Origin: Gemmatimonadota bacterium
GTDB lineage: Bacteria > Gemmatimonadota > Gemmatimonadetes > Gemmatimonadales > Gemmatimonadaceae
Direction: 5' to 3'
NCBI GenBank assembly: GCA_003134685.1
Contig: PLCA01000003.1
Span: forward strand, 1 to 64,000
DNA length: 64,000 nt
Positions 8,326-18,100 of the stretch are shown piece after piece (the stretch's first letter is position 1; every line of letters starts with the position of its first letter). The notes below the pieces were generated by a model. The model was not told the DNA's origin. It ran no database searches and was given only the letters and a program-made list of their open reading frames with translations. Both the position numbers and the translations under genes were made by a program.

Positions 8326-9603
8326 CTACTCCTTGAGCGTCACCTGTGCCGTGTTGATGATGTTCGGGTTCGCTCCCGCGGGAATGTCCATGTAGATCAC
8401 AACCGGGCGACCCTGAATTTCCATGGTCGAGACCTGGACCGTTCTTCCCGCCGCTGAATACTTCTTGACGAGGTCGGTCGAGTTCTTCGCCGCCTTGGTC
8501 GAGTAACGTGCCTCGACAGCCTGCCCGGCGATGTGGAAGAACTCGCCTGCTTCCACCGGTGAGTCCCAGACGGTGAGCCACACTATCCCCTGCCCCTGCG
8601 GCGTGTTCACGACCGCGTAGCGATCGCCGTCCCATCCAGTCGCACCGCGCACCGCTTCGTTCTGATCGTTCAGCTGCTGGAACAGGAAAAGGCGAGTCTC
8701 GAATTCGCCGAGATCGTTCTCGTATACTTTCGTCGCGTTGGAGAGCGTGCCCAGCGTAACTCGCGTGGGAGCGTCGCGCGTCAGGAAAAACGCCGCGGGA
8801 TGGATTATCTGCTCGGTTGATACCGGCATGTCCTGGTAGATGATCGAGCCCGGCTTCCGTTCCTTGTAGTTGCGATAGAACTCGGCACCGCTCAGATACG
8901 GAAAGATCATCGTCTCCTGGATTGTTCGCGGAGCGGCGGCAAAAACCGGCTGCGACCCCTGAGTCTCGCGTATCATCTCCCTGATTCTGTCCCAGCCTCC
9001 GGGAAGGTTGATCGCGATGTTGGCGCCACCGAGCATGATCGAGATTTGCTCGTAGACGGCCTGCCCTTCGAAGACGGACTGTGCCGCCGACAGCCGGTCG
9101 TTGTCGCCCTTGACCTTCTGCACCGAGTCGAGACTGATGTACTGGTCCTGCAGCGCGTGCACGAGCTCGTGGGTGATCGTAATTCCCACCATGTCCTTTG
9201 GAGCGCCATCGACGACGTAGAGCACCTTCGTGTGCGGGTCGTAGTAGCCGACGATCTGCTCCTCGAGCAGGCTGGTGAGAAACGCCTGCAGCTTCAGCGA
9301 GTCGGGGATCATGCCGAACAGCTTGTACGCCGCCTCCTGGCCCGCTATGTCGTGCGCGGCCGACGAGTCGGTAAATTGCTTCGTCACGAATTCACGCACC
9401 TGCTCCTTCGAGCGCGTCTCCACCTTTGGCGGCGTCTTGTATTTGAGCCCCACTGCCTTCTCGATCATCGGAATGGCTTCAGTGACTTCCGCGGCGTAGG
9501 GGCCTTCATATTTCGGCTTCTGGCTTTCACACGCGGGCACCAACGTCAGAAGCGCGCCACAGACGAGGACGAGAACGAGACTTCGCTTAAGCTGAACGCT
9601 CAT
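8326..9603 (-). CDS. Lipoprotein zinc peptidase-like protein (HELVHALQDQ)
   Basis: A 425-aa putative exported metallopeptidase. The N-terminus is a lipoprotein signal with the lipobox LVPAC (Cys25), predicting membrane anchoring. A zinc-binding HExxH motif, HELVHALQDQ, occurs at about residue 145. A downstream Glu in FEGQAVYE (about 176) is positioned as a possible third ligand, so it looks like a gluzincin. I know similar HELxHALQDQ proteins in Gram-negative genomes annotated only as hypothetical, so the substrate is unknown. The remaining 200 residues show no familiar domain. It is monocistronic, convergent with the DUF445 gene, with its stop immediately adjacent. Confidence 0.65.
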   Translation of the reverse strand: MSVQLKRSLVLVLVCGALLTLVPACESQKPKYEGPYAAEVTEAIPMIEKAVGLKYKTPPKVETRSKEQVREFVTKQFTDSSAAHDIAGQEAAYKLFGMIPDSLKLQAFLTSLLEEQIVGYYDPHTKVLYVVDGAPKDMVGITITHELVHALQDQYISLDSVQKVKGDNDRLSAAQSVFEGQAVYEQISIMLGGANIAINLPGGWDRIREMIRETQGSQPVFAAAPRTIQETMIFPYLSGAEFYRNYKERKPGSIIYQDMPVSTEQIIHPAAFFLTRDAPTRVTLGTLSNATKVYENDLGEFETRLFLFQQLNDQNEAVRGATGWDGDRYAVVNTPQGQGIVWLTVWDSPVEAGEFFHIAGQAVEARYSTKAAKNSTDLVKKYSAAGRTVQVSTMEIQGRPVVIYMDIPAGANPNIINTAQVTLKE

Positions 9604-9645
9604 TGCACACAGATTAGAGGAGGGCTACCGGGTGTTGCTACCGCT

Positions 9646-10500
9646 TCAAAGACCGGAGACGCGCAGATACCACGCGATGATCGCATCTCCGTGAACCAGG
9701 GCGACGAGGGCAGCGGGCGCAAGAAAGACGCCGAAAGGAAGCTCGCGCTTGCGCCATCCTCCCCCCGTTTCGAGCGCGAGCTCCGTCTGCCCCTTGTCGT
9801 CGGCGAGTCCGCGCGCCGACAGCGGGTACACGATAGCCAGCAAGACTATCGGAGCGATCACGGCGGCAATGAAGATCGTGAGCAGCGACCGCGCCGGGCC
9901 CACCGCCGCGCCTACGACAGCCATGAGCGTCACGTCGCCAAAGCCCATAGCCGGACGCTTGAGCCAGACTTCGCCGAGCCATCCAACGATCGAGATCGCC
10001 CCGGCGCCTACGCACATCCCGAGTATCGCGTCCCACGGCCCGGCAAACGGCTCCGATTCTCCGAGGTACAGCGCGACAAAGGACGTCAGGAGGACGAAGA
10101 ACAGCCCGAAAACCGTGAATCCGTCGGGAATAAGGAAGTGCTTCGCGTCGGTTATCGCGATCCCGAGTAGCACCGTCGCGAAAACCGCCACCCGGAAGGC
10201 CGTGAACGTCATTCCCAGGTGGCCATAGGCGTCGAGCCAGATCAATCCTACCAGTAGCTCGACGATCGGATACTGGATCGAGATTCGCTCGCGGCAGTTG
10301 CTGCACTTGCCGCGCAGGATCAGCCAGCTCACGATCGGGATATTCTCGGATGCCTTGATCTGGTGGCCACATTTCGGGCATCGCGACCTCGGTTTCACCA
10401 CTGAGAGGCCTTCGGGCCAGCGTCCAATGCAGACGTTGAGGAACGAGCCCATCACCGCTCCAACAACGAAAACGTAGATGCCTTCGAGAATTTCAATCAT
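9646..10500 (-). CDS. pilD: Prepilin peptidase (A24 family, PilD/GspO-like)
   Basis: Bifunctional inner-membrane aspartic protease that cuts the leader from type IV prepilins and pseudopilins and N-methylates the new terminus. The 284-aa chain starts with GAVMGSFLNVCIGRWP and has the cytoplasmic tetracysteine zinc site CPKCG...CSNC. The catalytic aspartates lie in AITDAKHFLIPD and GFGDV, and several membrane helices are present. The likely substrate in this window is the pilin at 46447-46812. Its start overlaps the stop of the upstream rRNA methyltransferase by 4 nt (ATGA), so the two are co-translated although functionally unrelated. Confidence 0.93.
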   Translation of the reverse strand: MIEILEGIYVFVVGAVMGSFLNVCIGRWPEGLSVVKPRSRCPKCGHQIKASENIPIVSWLILRGKCSNCRERISIQYPIVELLVGLIWLDAYGHLGMTFTAFRVAVFATVLLGIAITDAKHFLIPDGFTVFGLFFVLLTSFVALYLGESEPFAGPWDAILGMCVGAGAISIVGWLGEVWLKRPAMGFGDVTLMAVVGAAVGPARSLLTIFIAAVIAPIVLLAIVYPLSARGLADDKGQTELALETGGGWRKRELPFGVFLAPAALVALVHGDAIIAWYLRVSGL

Positions 10501-11255
10501 GATCGAAGCTGGTAGAGTATGATTCCGGTTGCAACCGCGACGTTGAGGGACTCGACGTTGCGGGCGATGGGAAGCGAAACAATGCGTTGCGCCTTCGCGC
10601 GGATCGCGGGAGACAATCCGGAGCCTTCGTTACCGACGGCGATCGCGAGTCGCACTGGAGCGCGGCCGTTTTCCAACGGGCTTCCGCCAGCGTCGGCCGC
10701 CCACAGGTCGATTTTTTTTGCCGCGAGAAAGCTCAATAGATCGTCAATCCCCGCGTGAAAGGCCTGGTGCTGAAACTGTGCGCCCATCGAGCTCCTGATC
10801 ACCTTGGGGTTCCAAAGATCGACCGTCCCGGGAAGCGCGATCGTCGCCGTGGCACCGAGTGCCGCCGCCGTACGGACAATGGTGCCCGCGTTGCCGGGGT
10901 CCTGCACCCCATCAAGGACGATCAAGCGGCACACTCCGGCGACATCAAGTGTATCAAGTGAGCGCTCGGGAACTTCTCCGATCGCGATGACACCCTGCGG
11001 CGACTCGGTTTCGGCGGCGGACCGGAAGTCTTTTTCTGAGACTTCGGTCACCTCGATGCCGGACTCGTCGAGAGTCTTTCGCAAGGCCTGGCCTCGGGGC
11101 GCGTCGGCGAGTTGGGGAGCCACGAGCGCGCCGCGAACGGCGAGGTCCGAGCGAAGCAGCTCCTCGACCGAGCGTACGCCCTCGGCCACGAAGAGCGAGT
11201 GCTTTTCGCGCGCCTTTCTGCGGCTCAGATCGCGCGCCAGTGTCAGGAGTTTCAC
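10497..11255 (-). CDS. TrmH/SpoU-family RNA methyltransferase
   Basis: SAM-dependent 2'-O-ribose methyltransferase of the SPOUT superfamily. The 252-aa chain has an N-terminal substrate-binding domain (KLLTLARDLSRRKAREKHSLFVAEGVRS-type start) and the three SpoU motifs LDGVQDPGNAGTIVRTA, AVGNEGSGLSP and LPIARNVESLNVAVATGIIL. These resemble 23S rRNA methylases such as RlmB and the TsnR group, but the exact nucleotide cannot be told from sequence. It overlaps the prepilin peptidase gene by 4 nt and is divergent from the M48 gene across a 76-bp gap. Confidence 0.9.
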   Translation of the reverse strand: MKLLTLARDLSRRKAREKHSLFVAEGVRSVEELLRSDLAVRGALVAPQLADAPRGQALRKTLDESGIEVTEVSEKDFRSAAETESPQGVIAIGEVPERSLDTLDVAGVCRLIVLDGVQDPGNAGTIVRTAAALGATATIALPGTVDLWNPKVIRSSMGAQFQHQAFHAGIDDLLSFLAAKKIDLWAADAGGSPLENGRAPVRLAIAVGNEGSGLSPAIRAKAQRIVSLPIARNVESLNVAVATGIILYQLRS

Positions 11256-11331
11256 GTCTTGGTTTTGCAGAGCTCAGCTGGAATAGGACTTGCCTCCGCG
11301 TCTCATTTGAAATCCCATTGCTGGAGTAACA

Positions 11332-12138
11332 ATGAAGCGAATTGTCGTAGGTATCGCGATTACTTGCTCCCTTACTGCGTGCGCCATTTCGCAGCAGCAG
11401 GAAGTGCAGATGGGACAGGAATATGCGCAACAGATCAACGCGCAACTACCGATCGTCCAGGATCCGGAGATCAATCGCTATATCAACGTCCTGGGAGACT
11501 CGATTGCCAGGCTAACGGCCCGCCGTGATCTCGACTGGCAATTCTTCATCGTCGACTCCAAGGAAGTAAACGCTTTCGCGGTGCCCGGCGGCTTCGTCTA
11601 CGTGAATCGCGGCCTCATCGAGCGCGCCGACCAGATGGACGAGCTCGCGGGCGTGCTGGGTCACGAAATCGGACACGTGGTGCGGCGTCACACGGTGAAG
11701 CAGATGGAGAAGGCGCAGGGAGCAAACATCGGCGTGACCCTGGCGTGCGTTCTCACGGGCGTCTGCAACAATCAGGCTGCCGGCGCGGCGATCAATGTCC
11801 TCGGCGGCGCCGTGTTCGCGCGCTTCAGCCGGCAGGACGAGGCCGAAGCGGATCAGGAAGGGTTCAAGAACACCGTGCGGGCCGGCATCAGCCCGGTCGG
11901 AATGGTGACCATGTTCCGAAAGCTGCTCGAGGAGCGGAAAAGCCATCCGGGCGCCGTCGCATCGATGTTTCTGACGCACCCGCTCGAAGAGGATCGCATT
12001 CAGGCGGTTCAGGCGCAAATCAACCAGCTGCCACCCGCCACCCTCGCATCACTCGGCGCCGATACGCGCAACTTCCACTCGTTCAAGGCGAGAATTCTGT
12101 CGTTGCCGCCGTCGCCACCGCCGCGCCAGGTCCAGTAG
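11332..12138 (+). CDS. M48-family metalloprotease lipoprotein
   Basis: A 268-aa exported zinc protease related to the BepA/LoiP group that acts on outer-membrane proteins. The signal peptide ends in the lipobox LTAC (Cys17). The catalytic HEIGH lies at about residues 111-115, preceded by VNRGLIERADQMDELAGVLG as is usual in M48. The distal Glu lies in DEAEADQEG at about residue 170. The C-terminus is Pro-rich. It is a single gene, divergent from the RNA methyltransferase. A 9-bp-stem hairpin at 12162-12189 follows 24 nt after its stop. Confidence 0.9.
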   Translation: MKRIVVGIAITCSLTACAISQQQEVQMGQEYAQQINAQLPIVQDPEINRYINVLGDSIARLTARRDLDWQFFIVDSKEVNAFAVPGGFVYVNRGLIERADQMDELAGVLGHEIGHVVRRHTVKQMEKAQGANIGVTLACVLTGVCNNQAAGAAINVLGGAVFARFSRQDEAEADQEGFKNTVRAGISPVGMVTMFRKLLEERKSHPGAVASMFLTHPLEEDRIQAVQAQINQLPPATLASLGADTRNFHSFKARILSLPPSPPPRQVQ

Positions 12139-12161
12139 CCGGCGTCGGTTTCCCGCTCGAT

Positions 12162-12189
12162 GATGCGCCGTGATCTTTCGCGGCGCATC
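12162..12189 (+). terminator. Hairpin between the M48 gene and thiD
   Basis: GATGCGCCG (12162-12170) pairs perfectly with CGGCGCATC (12181-12189), followed by TTTCGTCT. It ends 8 nt before the thiD ATG. It may terminate the M48 transcript weakly or mask the thiD start region. No Shine-Dalgarno sequence is visible before thiD. Confidence 0.4.
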
Positions 12190-12197
12190 TTTCGTCT

Positions 12198-12986
12198 ATG
12201 AGGATTGCGCTCACAATCGCGGGCTCCGACTCGGGCGGCGGCGCCGGGATCCAGGCCGATCTGAAGACATTTCAGAGATTCGGCGTGTTCGGAACGTCGG
12301 CGATCACCGCCATCACAGCGCAGAACACCCGGGGTGTCAGCGGTTGGGACGCAGTATCGCCCGCGATGGTTCGCGCGCAGATCGATTCCGTCGCCGAGGA
12401 TCTCTTCCCGGGTGCGTTCAAGACCGGGATGCTCGCCAATGCGGCAGTCGCGTCGATCGTCGCCGCGGCGATCCGCGACCACGACCTCCGCAACTACGTC
12501 CTCGATCCGGTGATGGTTGCGACGTCGGGCGATGTGCTGTTCGAGCCTGACACAATCGAGGTCATCCGGCGCGAGCTCGTTCCGCTGGCAGCACTCGTTA
12601 CGCCCAACATCCACGAGGCGGCGATTCTCATCGGCGAGGAGATCGACGATGAAGATTCCATGGAGCATGCCGCCGAGGTGCTGGTGAACGAGATGGGAGC
12701 GCAAGCTGCCCTCATCAAGGGCGGTCACCTCGATTCGGGCAACAGAGTCGTGGACATGCTTTACGACGGAGACATCCGCACTTTTCGCGCACAGCGCCTC
12801 GACACGACGAGCACTCACGGGACCGGCTGCACTCTGTCGGCGGCGATTACGGCGCAGCTGGCCAAGGGGGAATCGCTGCACGCGGCAGTGCGCAGCGCGA
12901 TCGACTACGTTCACAACGCGATCGCCACAGCGCCCGGGCTTGGATCTGGACACGGGCCCCTCAACCACCTCGCCGCCGACACCTGA
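12198..12986 (+). CDS. thiD: Hydroxymethylpyrimidine/phosphomethylpyrimidine kinase ThiD
   Basis: Ribokinase-fold enzyme that phosphorylates HMP and HMP-P in thiamine pyrophosphate synthesis. The 262-aa chain begins MRIALTIAGSDSGGGAGIQADLK, the ThiD signature. It continues TSAITAITAQNT, YVLDPVMVATSGD and the anion-hole motif TTSTHGTGCTLSAAI with the catalytic Asp-equivalent region GTGC. No other thi gene and no TPP riboswitch is seen nearby. The ATG at 12198 lacks a clear ribosome binding site and is preceded by a hairpin. It is convergent with the purine nucleoside phosphorylase gene, 26 bp apart. Confidence 0.95.
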   Translation: MRIALTIAGSDSGGGAGIQADLKTFQRFGVFGTSAITAITAQNTRGVSGWDAVSPAMVRAQIDSVAEDLFPGAFKTGMLANAAVASIVAAAIRDHDLRNYVLDPVMVATSGDVLFEPDTIEVIRRELVPLAALVTPNIHEAAILIGEEIDDEDSMEHAAEVLVNEMGAQAALIKGGHLDSGNRVVDMLYDGDIRTFRAQRLDTTSTHGTGCTLSAAITAQLAKGESLHAAVRSAIDYVHNAIATAPGLGSGHGPLNHLAADT

Positions 12987-13012
12987 CAACCTCGACCGCA
13001 GCCGCCGACAGC

Positions 13013-13867
13013 CTATTTGATCGCGGACAATTGAGGCGCGGCGGAGCGCGCGACAAACTCTATCACCAGCGACTCGAAGGCGGCGCTGACGCGCTTGGTT
13101 GTCTCCAGTACTTCGGCGTGACTGAGCGCTGAGCCAGTGACCCCGGCCGCGGCGTTCGTGATGCAGCTCACACCCGCGACTCGCATACCCAGCGCTCTGG
13201 CCACGATGACTTCAGGAACGGTCGACATTCCCACCGCGTCAGCGCCGAGCAGCCGCAACATCTTCACTTCGCTCGGAGTCTCATAGGACGGACCCAGCAG
13301 GCCGGCGTACACGCCTTCACGAAGCGTGATGCCAAGCTTTTCCGCCGACGTGCGCAGGAGCCACCGAAGACGGGGATTGTATGCGTCGGTCATGTCGGGA
13401 AAGCGAATCTCCCCTTTGCGCGCCTCTCCGACGAGAGGATTTGTTCCCATCAGATTGAGATGATCCGAGATCATCATCAGGTCTCCTACCGCCAGTTTGG
13501 GTGAGATTCCACCGGCGGCATTCGAGACGAAGAGATCCTGCGCGCCAAGGGCGTGAAATACGCGGACAGGAAACGCCGCGAGCGCGGCGGGATGTCCCTC
13601 ATACATGTGGAATCGGCCGCTCAACGCCACGACATCACGCCCGCCCAGTGACCCGACGATGACGGCGCCTTCGTGTCCCTCGACCGTTGCCTCGGGAAAA
13701 CCGGGAATGTCGCGGAACGGAATGCGGGCGGCATCGCCGATGGATTTCGCCAGCCCGCCCAGCCCCGAGCCGAATATGATTCCGATCTTTGGCTGTTGAG
13801 ATTCGGCGCGCTTGCGAATCGCGGCGGCGGCTGTGATCACCGCCTCTGTCGAGTATTCGCCCTTCAT
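13013..13867 (-). CDS. Purine nucleoside phosphorylase (trimeric class)
   Basis: Cleaves purine nucleosides with phosphate to free base and ribose-1-phosphate. The 284-aa chain has the class I trimeric PNP motifs GIIFGSGLGGLA, LSGRFHMYEGH, FVSNAAGGI, MSTVPEVIVAR and SCITNAAAG. It is the last gene of a four-gene operon read from 18373: nucleotidase, 82-aa protein, adenosine deaminase, PNP. It overlaps add by 4 nt. The set would convert extracellular nucleotides to nucleosides, deaminate adenosine, and release hypoxanthine and ribose phosphate. Confidence 0.93.
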   Translation of the reverse strand: MKGEYSTEAVITAAAAIRKRAESQQPKIGIIFGSGLGGLAKSIGDAARIPFRDIPGFPEATVEGHEGAVIVGSLGGRDVVALSGRFHMYEGHPAALAAFPVRVFHALGAQDLFVSNAAGGISPKLAVGDLMMISDHLNLMGTNPLVGEARKGEIRFPDMTDAYNPRLRWLLRTSAEKLGITLREGVYAGLLGPSYETPSEVKMLRLLGADAVGMSTVPEVIVARALGMRVAGVSCITNAAAGVTGSALSHAEVLETTKRVSAAFESLVIEFVARSAAPQLSAIK

Positions 13868-14910
13868 TCGTCCGGCCCGATCAGCTGTTCGATCTTGTCC
13901 GACACTTCCTCGATCAGCATGAGGCGCTCCTCCCAGGGAAGAAATGCGCTTTCGAAGCCGTTGAGCGCAATGCCGGCCAGCTCTTCGACTGTGAGGTCAA
14001 GGTGCTCCGCCGCAAAGACGTATTCGTCCGTAAGCGTAGTCGCGCTCATCAAGCGGTTGTCGGTGTTGAGCGTCACGTTGAGGCCGCGGTCGAAGTATTC
14101 GCGGAACGGATGGGTTGCGTATGAATCGGCGACACGCGTCTGCACGTTGCTGGTGAGACAGACCTCGAGCGCGATCCGTCGATCGTTGACGTACTCAGTG
14201 AGATCAGCATCCTCTATGAGCCGCGTTCCGTGGCCGATGCGATTTGCCCCACACACGTGCACGGCCTCCCGCACCGATTCGGCTCCATCACCTTCACCAG
14301 CGTGAACCGTGACCGCGAGATTGTGCTCGCGCGCGTACCTGAACGCCTCGACGTGGCGCGCCGCTGGATTCCCCCTCTCCCCTCCGGCCAGGTCGAACCC
14401 CACCACGCCGTCGCTCCTGAACTCGACGGCGAGCCTGGCCATCTCGAGCGAGCTCTCGGGCGGCAATTGGCGCAACGCGCAGATGATGAACCGCGCCGTG
14501 ATGTCGAAGTCTTTTTCGGCGCGACGAAGGCCGCGCAGGGGCGCCTCGACCGCTTGCACGAGCGTAAGTCCCTGAACGACGTTCAGGAGCGGAGCATTTC
14601 GCACCTCGATGTAGCGCACACCGTCTTCGACTGCGTCCTCGGCCAGCTCGTAGGCGATGCGCTCGAGGGCATCCTCGCTTTGCATGACGGAGATCGTCAC
14701 ATCGAAGCGCCGCAGGTAATCGTCGAGGTTCAGGGCGTCATCCACCCTCATGAATTCCGCCAGCTCCTCCGGAGTGTGCCTCGGCAGCTGGACCCGATGC
14801 TCCCGCGCCAGCTCCAGAAGCGTTGACGGCCGAAGTGAGCCGTCCAGATGGCAATGCAGCTCCGCCTTTGGAAGCTGGCGGAGCTTGTTAGAAAAAATTG
14901 AAAGTGGCAT
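13864..14910 (-). CDS. add: Adenosine deaminase
   Basis: Zinc amidohydrolase converting adenosine to inosine. The 348-aa chain has the metal-binding motif LPKAELHCHLDGSLRP near residues 14-29, VTVHAGEGDG, RIGHGTRL and the NTDNRLMS segment with the metal-binding Asp. Its ATG overlaps the upstream 82-aa gene by one base (TAATG), and its stop overlaps the PNP gene by 4 nt, so the three are translationally coupled. The context supports salvage of adenosine released by the exported nucleotidase. Confidence 0.94.
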   Translation of the reverse strand: MPLSIFSNKLRQLPKAELHCHLDGSLRPSTLLELAREHRVQLPRHTPEELAEFMRVDDALNLDDYLRRFDVTISVMQSEDALERIAYELAEDAVEDGVRYIEVRNAPLLNVVQGLTLVQAVEAPLRGLRRAEKDFDITARFIICALRQLPPESSLEMARLAVEFRSDGVVGFDLAGGERGNPAARHVEAFRYAREHNLAVTVHAGEGDGAESVREAVHVCGANRIGHGTRLIEDADLTEYVNDRRIALEVCLTSNVQTRVADSYATHPFREYFDRGLNVTLNTDNRLMSATTLTDEYVFAAEHLDLTVEELAGIALNGFESAFLPWEERLMLIEEVSDKIEQLIGPDE

Positions 14911-15158
14911 TACAATGGGTTGAAGTCCTGGTCGTCGCCGGCGGCCTGCCGAGCGCGAACGATGCGAAAAATCGCGCCGTTGTGCACGGGGGTGTTGTTG
15001 GCCGTCACAATCCCGCGGCTGTCGGTGATCATCCGATCGCCGCTGCGAACCGCCACGGCCTGCATCTCATCCCAGGATTCGACCGCCTCGAGGGCCGTCG
15101 CCGCGGCGTCGACATCGACCGGGCGGCCATTGATGTAGATGCGGACGGTCTCGCTCAC
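14910..15158 (-). CDS. 82-aa beta-grasp-like protein of unknown function
   Basis: A small soluble protein with no signal peptide or membrane segment. It reads RIYINGRPVDVDAAATALEAV near the N-terminus and ends VTANNTPVHNGAIFRIVRA plus an acidic tail. The pattern of a strand, NG turn, strand, helix, then a late TPVHNGAIFRIV strand resembles ThiS/MoaD-like beta-grasp proteins. However, the C-terminal GG needed for sulfur transfer is absent. It overlaps the nucleotidase by 4 nt and add by 1 nt, so it is a fixed part of this operon. No function is assigned. Confidence 0.7.
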   Translation of the reverse strand: MSETVRIYINGRPVDVDAAATALEAVESWDEMQAVAVRSGDRMITDSRGIVTANNTPVHNGAIFRIVRARQAAGDDQDFNPL

Positions 15159-18100
15159 GGCGAGATGGGAGCGATGCGTACTTCCGCCGGCGCCGTAATC
15201 GGCTCCGGGAGCGATTTCAGATAGTCGATGAGCGCATCGAGGTCTACGATGTTGAGCGGCTTCGATACAGAGGCGCGCCCGCCCGCGTTGTACCCTTCTC
15301 CGCCGGTCGCGAGGAAATCGTTGACGATTACATCGTACGTCTTAGTATCGGAGAGAGGGGAGTTGTCGACCATCGTCACCGAGACGATGCGCGCGCCCTT
15401 GGGCCGCGTGGGATCGTACTTGATGGTGAGGCCGCTGACGTGATCGTCCACCGAATTCCTGGCGAGCATGGCTTCCAGCAGTCCCCGCAGCTGGGAACCG
15501 GTCATGGTGAGAGCGTACAGCGTGTTTCCGAAGGGTTGGATCTCGAACAGCGATCCGTACGTTGCGTCGCCCGCACGGAGCTCGGTGCGGATTCCCCCGT
15601 TGTTCATGATCGCGACATCGCCCTTCCCCGCCCAGCGCTGCGCATCGGCGATGAGATTGCCGAGTGGATATTGGGGCCCCTGGCGCGGGAGAGTCGTCGG
15701 GATGGTCGCGACGTGACGATCAACGAGTGATGAAACGCGCGCGACCGCGCGGCGAACTATCGAATCGATCGCGGGGACAGGCTGAATTGTGTCCGCGGCC
15801 AGCTCGCGCACCTGGTGCCGCACCGGGAGGCCGGCGCTGCTGCCGATCGGCAGATCGAGGACGTCGATTGCGCGCCCGCTCGAACGAGCCTGCACAACTG
15901 GAATTCCCTTTACCTCGGTGTTGACGAGTGTGTGGGTGTGTCCGCTCACGATGGCGTCGACCTTGGTCGTGAGCTTCCGCGCGAAATCGATGATCTCTCC
16001 GCCACAGTCGGTAGCTCCGTCCCTGCCGCAGCTCGCTCCGGCGTGAGCGATCACCACCACGAAATTCGCGCCACGCTTTCTGAGCGCGGTGCCAATGCTG
16101 TCCACGATCGGCGCCGGATCGTCGAAACGCAGTCCGACGACATTGCCGGCGCGAGTCGACGTCGGAGTGGAGACTGTGGATACGCCGATGATTCCTATGC
16201 GCGTGGCACCCCGCTTCACGATCGTGTCGTTGCGGATCCATTTGACGTCGCGCCCGTCCGTGTATCGAACGTTGGCGCCGAAGATTCCGTACTTCGCCTG
16301 CCGCATGCGCGCACGAAGAGAGTCGGTTCCCCAATCGAACTCGTGGTTGCCGAGGGCAGCCGCGGCGTAGCCCATCCTATTGTAGTACTCGACCACTGGC
16401 CGGCCATACGCGAGGTTTGAGGCAGGCGTGCCCTGGAACATGTCACCGGCATCGAGCAAGAGAGTCTCGCACCGCGGAGCGCATTCATGGCGGGCACGGT
16501 CGATCGCAGCGGCGACGTACGCAGCGCCACCGCGGCGGACACCGCTCGCATCCGGCCGGGGCTCGAGCGCACCGTGGAAGTCGTTGGTTGCGATGATGCG
16601 AAGGAAGCGGGTTCCGGTTGGGAACGGAGGCCGCGACGCATTCACGCTTGCTGGTGCCAGCGGTGCAACAGCGGTAGGCTCGAGGATGACATCGAGAATA
16701 CGCCCGGATAATGCGGTTTGACCCCCGATCGGTACGTTCCCGTTGACCAACCTCCAATTCAGCTTGAAATAATCCGCTTGCCTGACCACTCCTCGCGTCT
16801 TCACCTCATCGATCAGGAGCTGCCGGATTTCCTGCTGCTTGTCATAGACCACAGGCGCACTGCTCAGCATCGCGTAGCCACCACCCCCGGTTTGGCGGTA
16901 ATTGTTAAGCGCCATCGTGAACGAGTCGTTATCGCGGACAGCCGCACCCTTGTAGTCGAGTCGAGTGATCCTCGATCCGACCGGCCGCGACACATCGATC
17001 ACGTATTCGACGCCGGACACGATGTCGAAGTTGTAGCCCGGGACGTGCGGATCCGTCTCGAGTGGAGCAGTCGGTGAAGCGGGTGTCCGATAATATCTGC
17101 TACTGAACTCCAGATAATCACGGAGCTGCTTCCCCCTGACCCTGACCGCGCGCAGCGTGTTGTCGTAAGGATAGAGCTGCGCCACCTGCGCGATCGTAAT
17201 TGGACCTGGTCCCATCACGACATCGGTCGAAAACGCCGCTGTCGATGCGAGATCACTTCCCGCCGCCTTTCTCTCCGTCTCGAGAATGAAGTCGATGAGT
17301 GGCATGTCCCTGAGTCGCGCCGAGTCCGCGCGCCAGCGCTCGGGTGTGGATCCGATCGGTGTCGTCACGTAGGCCACGGTCTCGCGGTGAATTGCGTCCG
17401 TCGCGGCAAGGACCGCCGCGTTCTCGGCGTGTCCGGCCGACTGGACGATGTCGCTCCTCTTCTCGCTAACGATCCACCGGCCGCCCGATCGCGACACAAC
17501 CAGATGCGCGACGCCGACGCTCGTCGCCCAGTTCTTTGGTTGAATGAGAACCGTCTGGCCAATCGTGCTGCCACGATTCTCCTTGTGCGAGTGCCCGTAG
17601 AGCACGAGGTCGATTCCCGGAACTTCGCTGGCGACCCGCGCCGCGACATTTTCGCTCGGCACGCCCGTGGTCAGCGTGTCATAGCTCGAGGGCTCGTTGA
17701 GGCCCGAGTGCACGGTTACGAGCACGATGTCCGCGCCAGCCGCGCGAGTCTCCTGAACGGCTTGTCTCACCGCGGCCACTATGTCGCCAAAGCGCAGGCG
17801 CCCTTTGATATTCTCGGCATCCCACAGCGTCACCCCGGGCGTCGTCGCGCCCACGATCCCAATTTTCAGACCCGCACGCTCGATGATCGTCCACGGACGA
17901 TATGCGTGTACCGCTTCGGGATCGAGCCGGTAGGTATTGGCGGAAAGAAATGGGAATTCTGCCTGCCGCACAGCTGAGTCGAGGTAGGGAACGCCGTAGT
18001 TGTACTCATGGTTTCCGATTGCCGAGGCGTCGTACTGCATCGCATTCATCGCGGCGATGATCGGGTTCGTGCGATCGCGGGAGACCCGGGCCGCGACGTA

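Noticed and set aside
12139-12197. TPP riboswitch before thiD
   Set aside because: The gap is only 59 bp and lacks the CTGAGA core; only a simple hairpin is present.
12009-12989. 326-aa minus-strand frame over thiD
   Set aside because: Mirrors thiD codon bias in the opposite frame; ThiD motifs on the plus strand are decisive.
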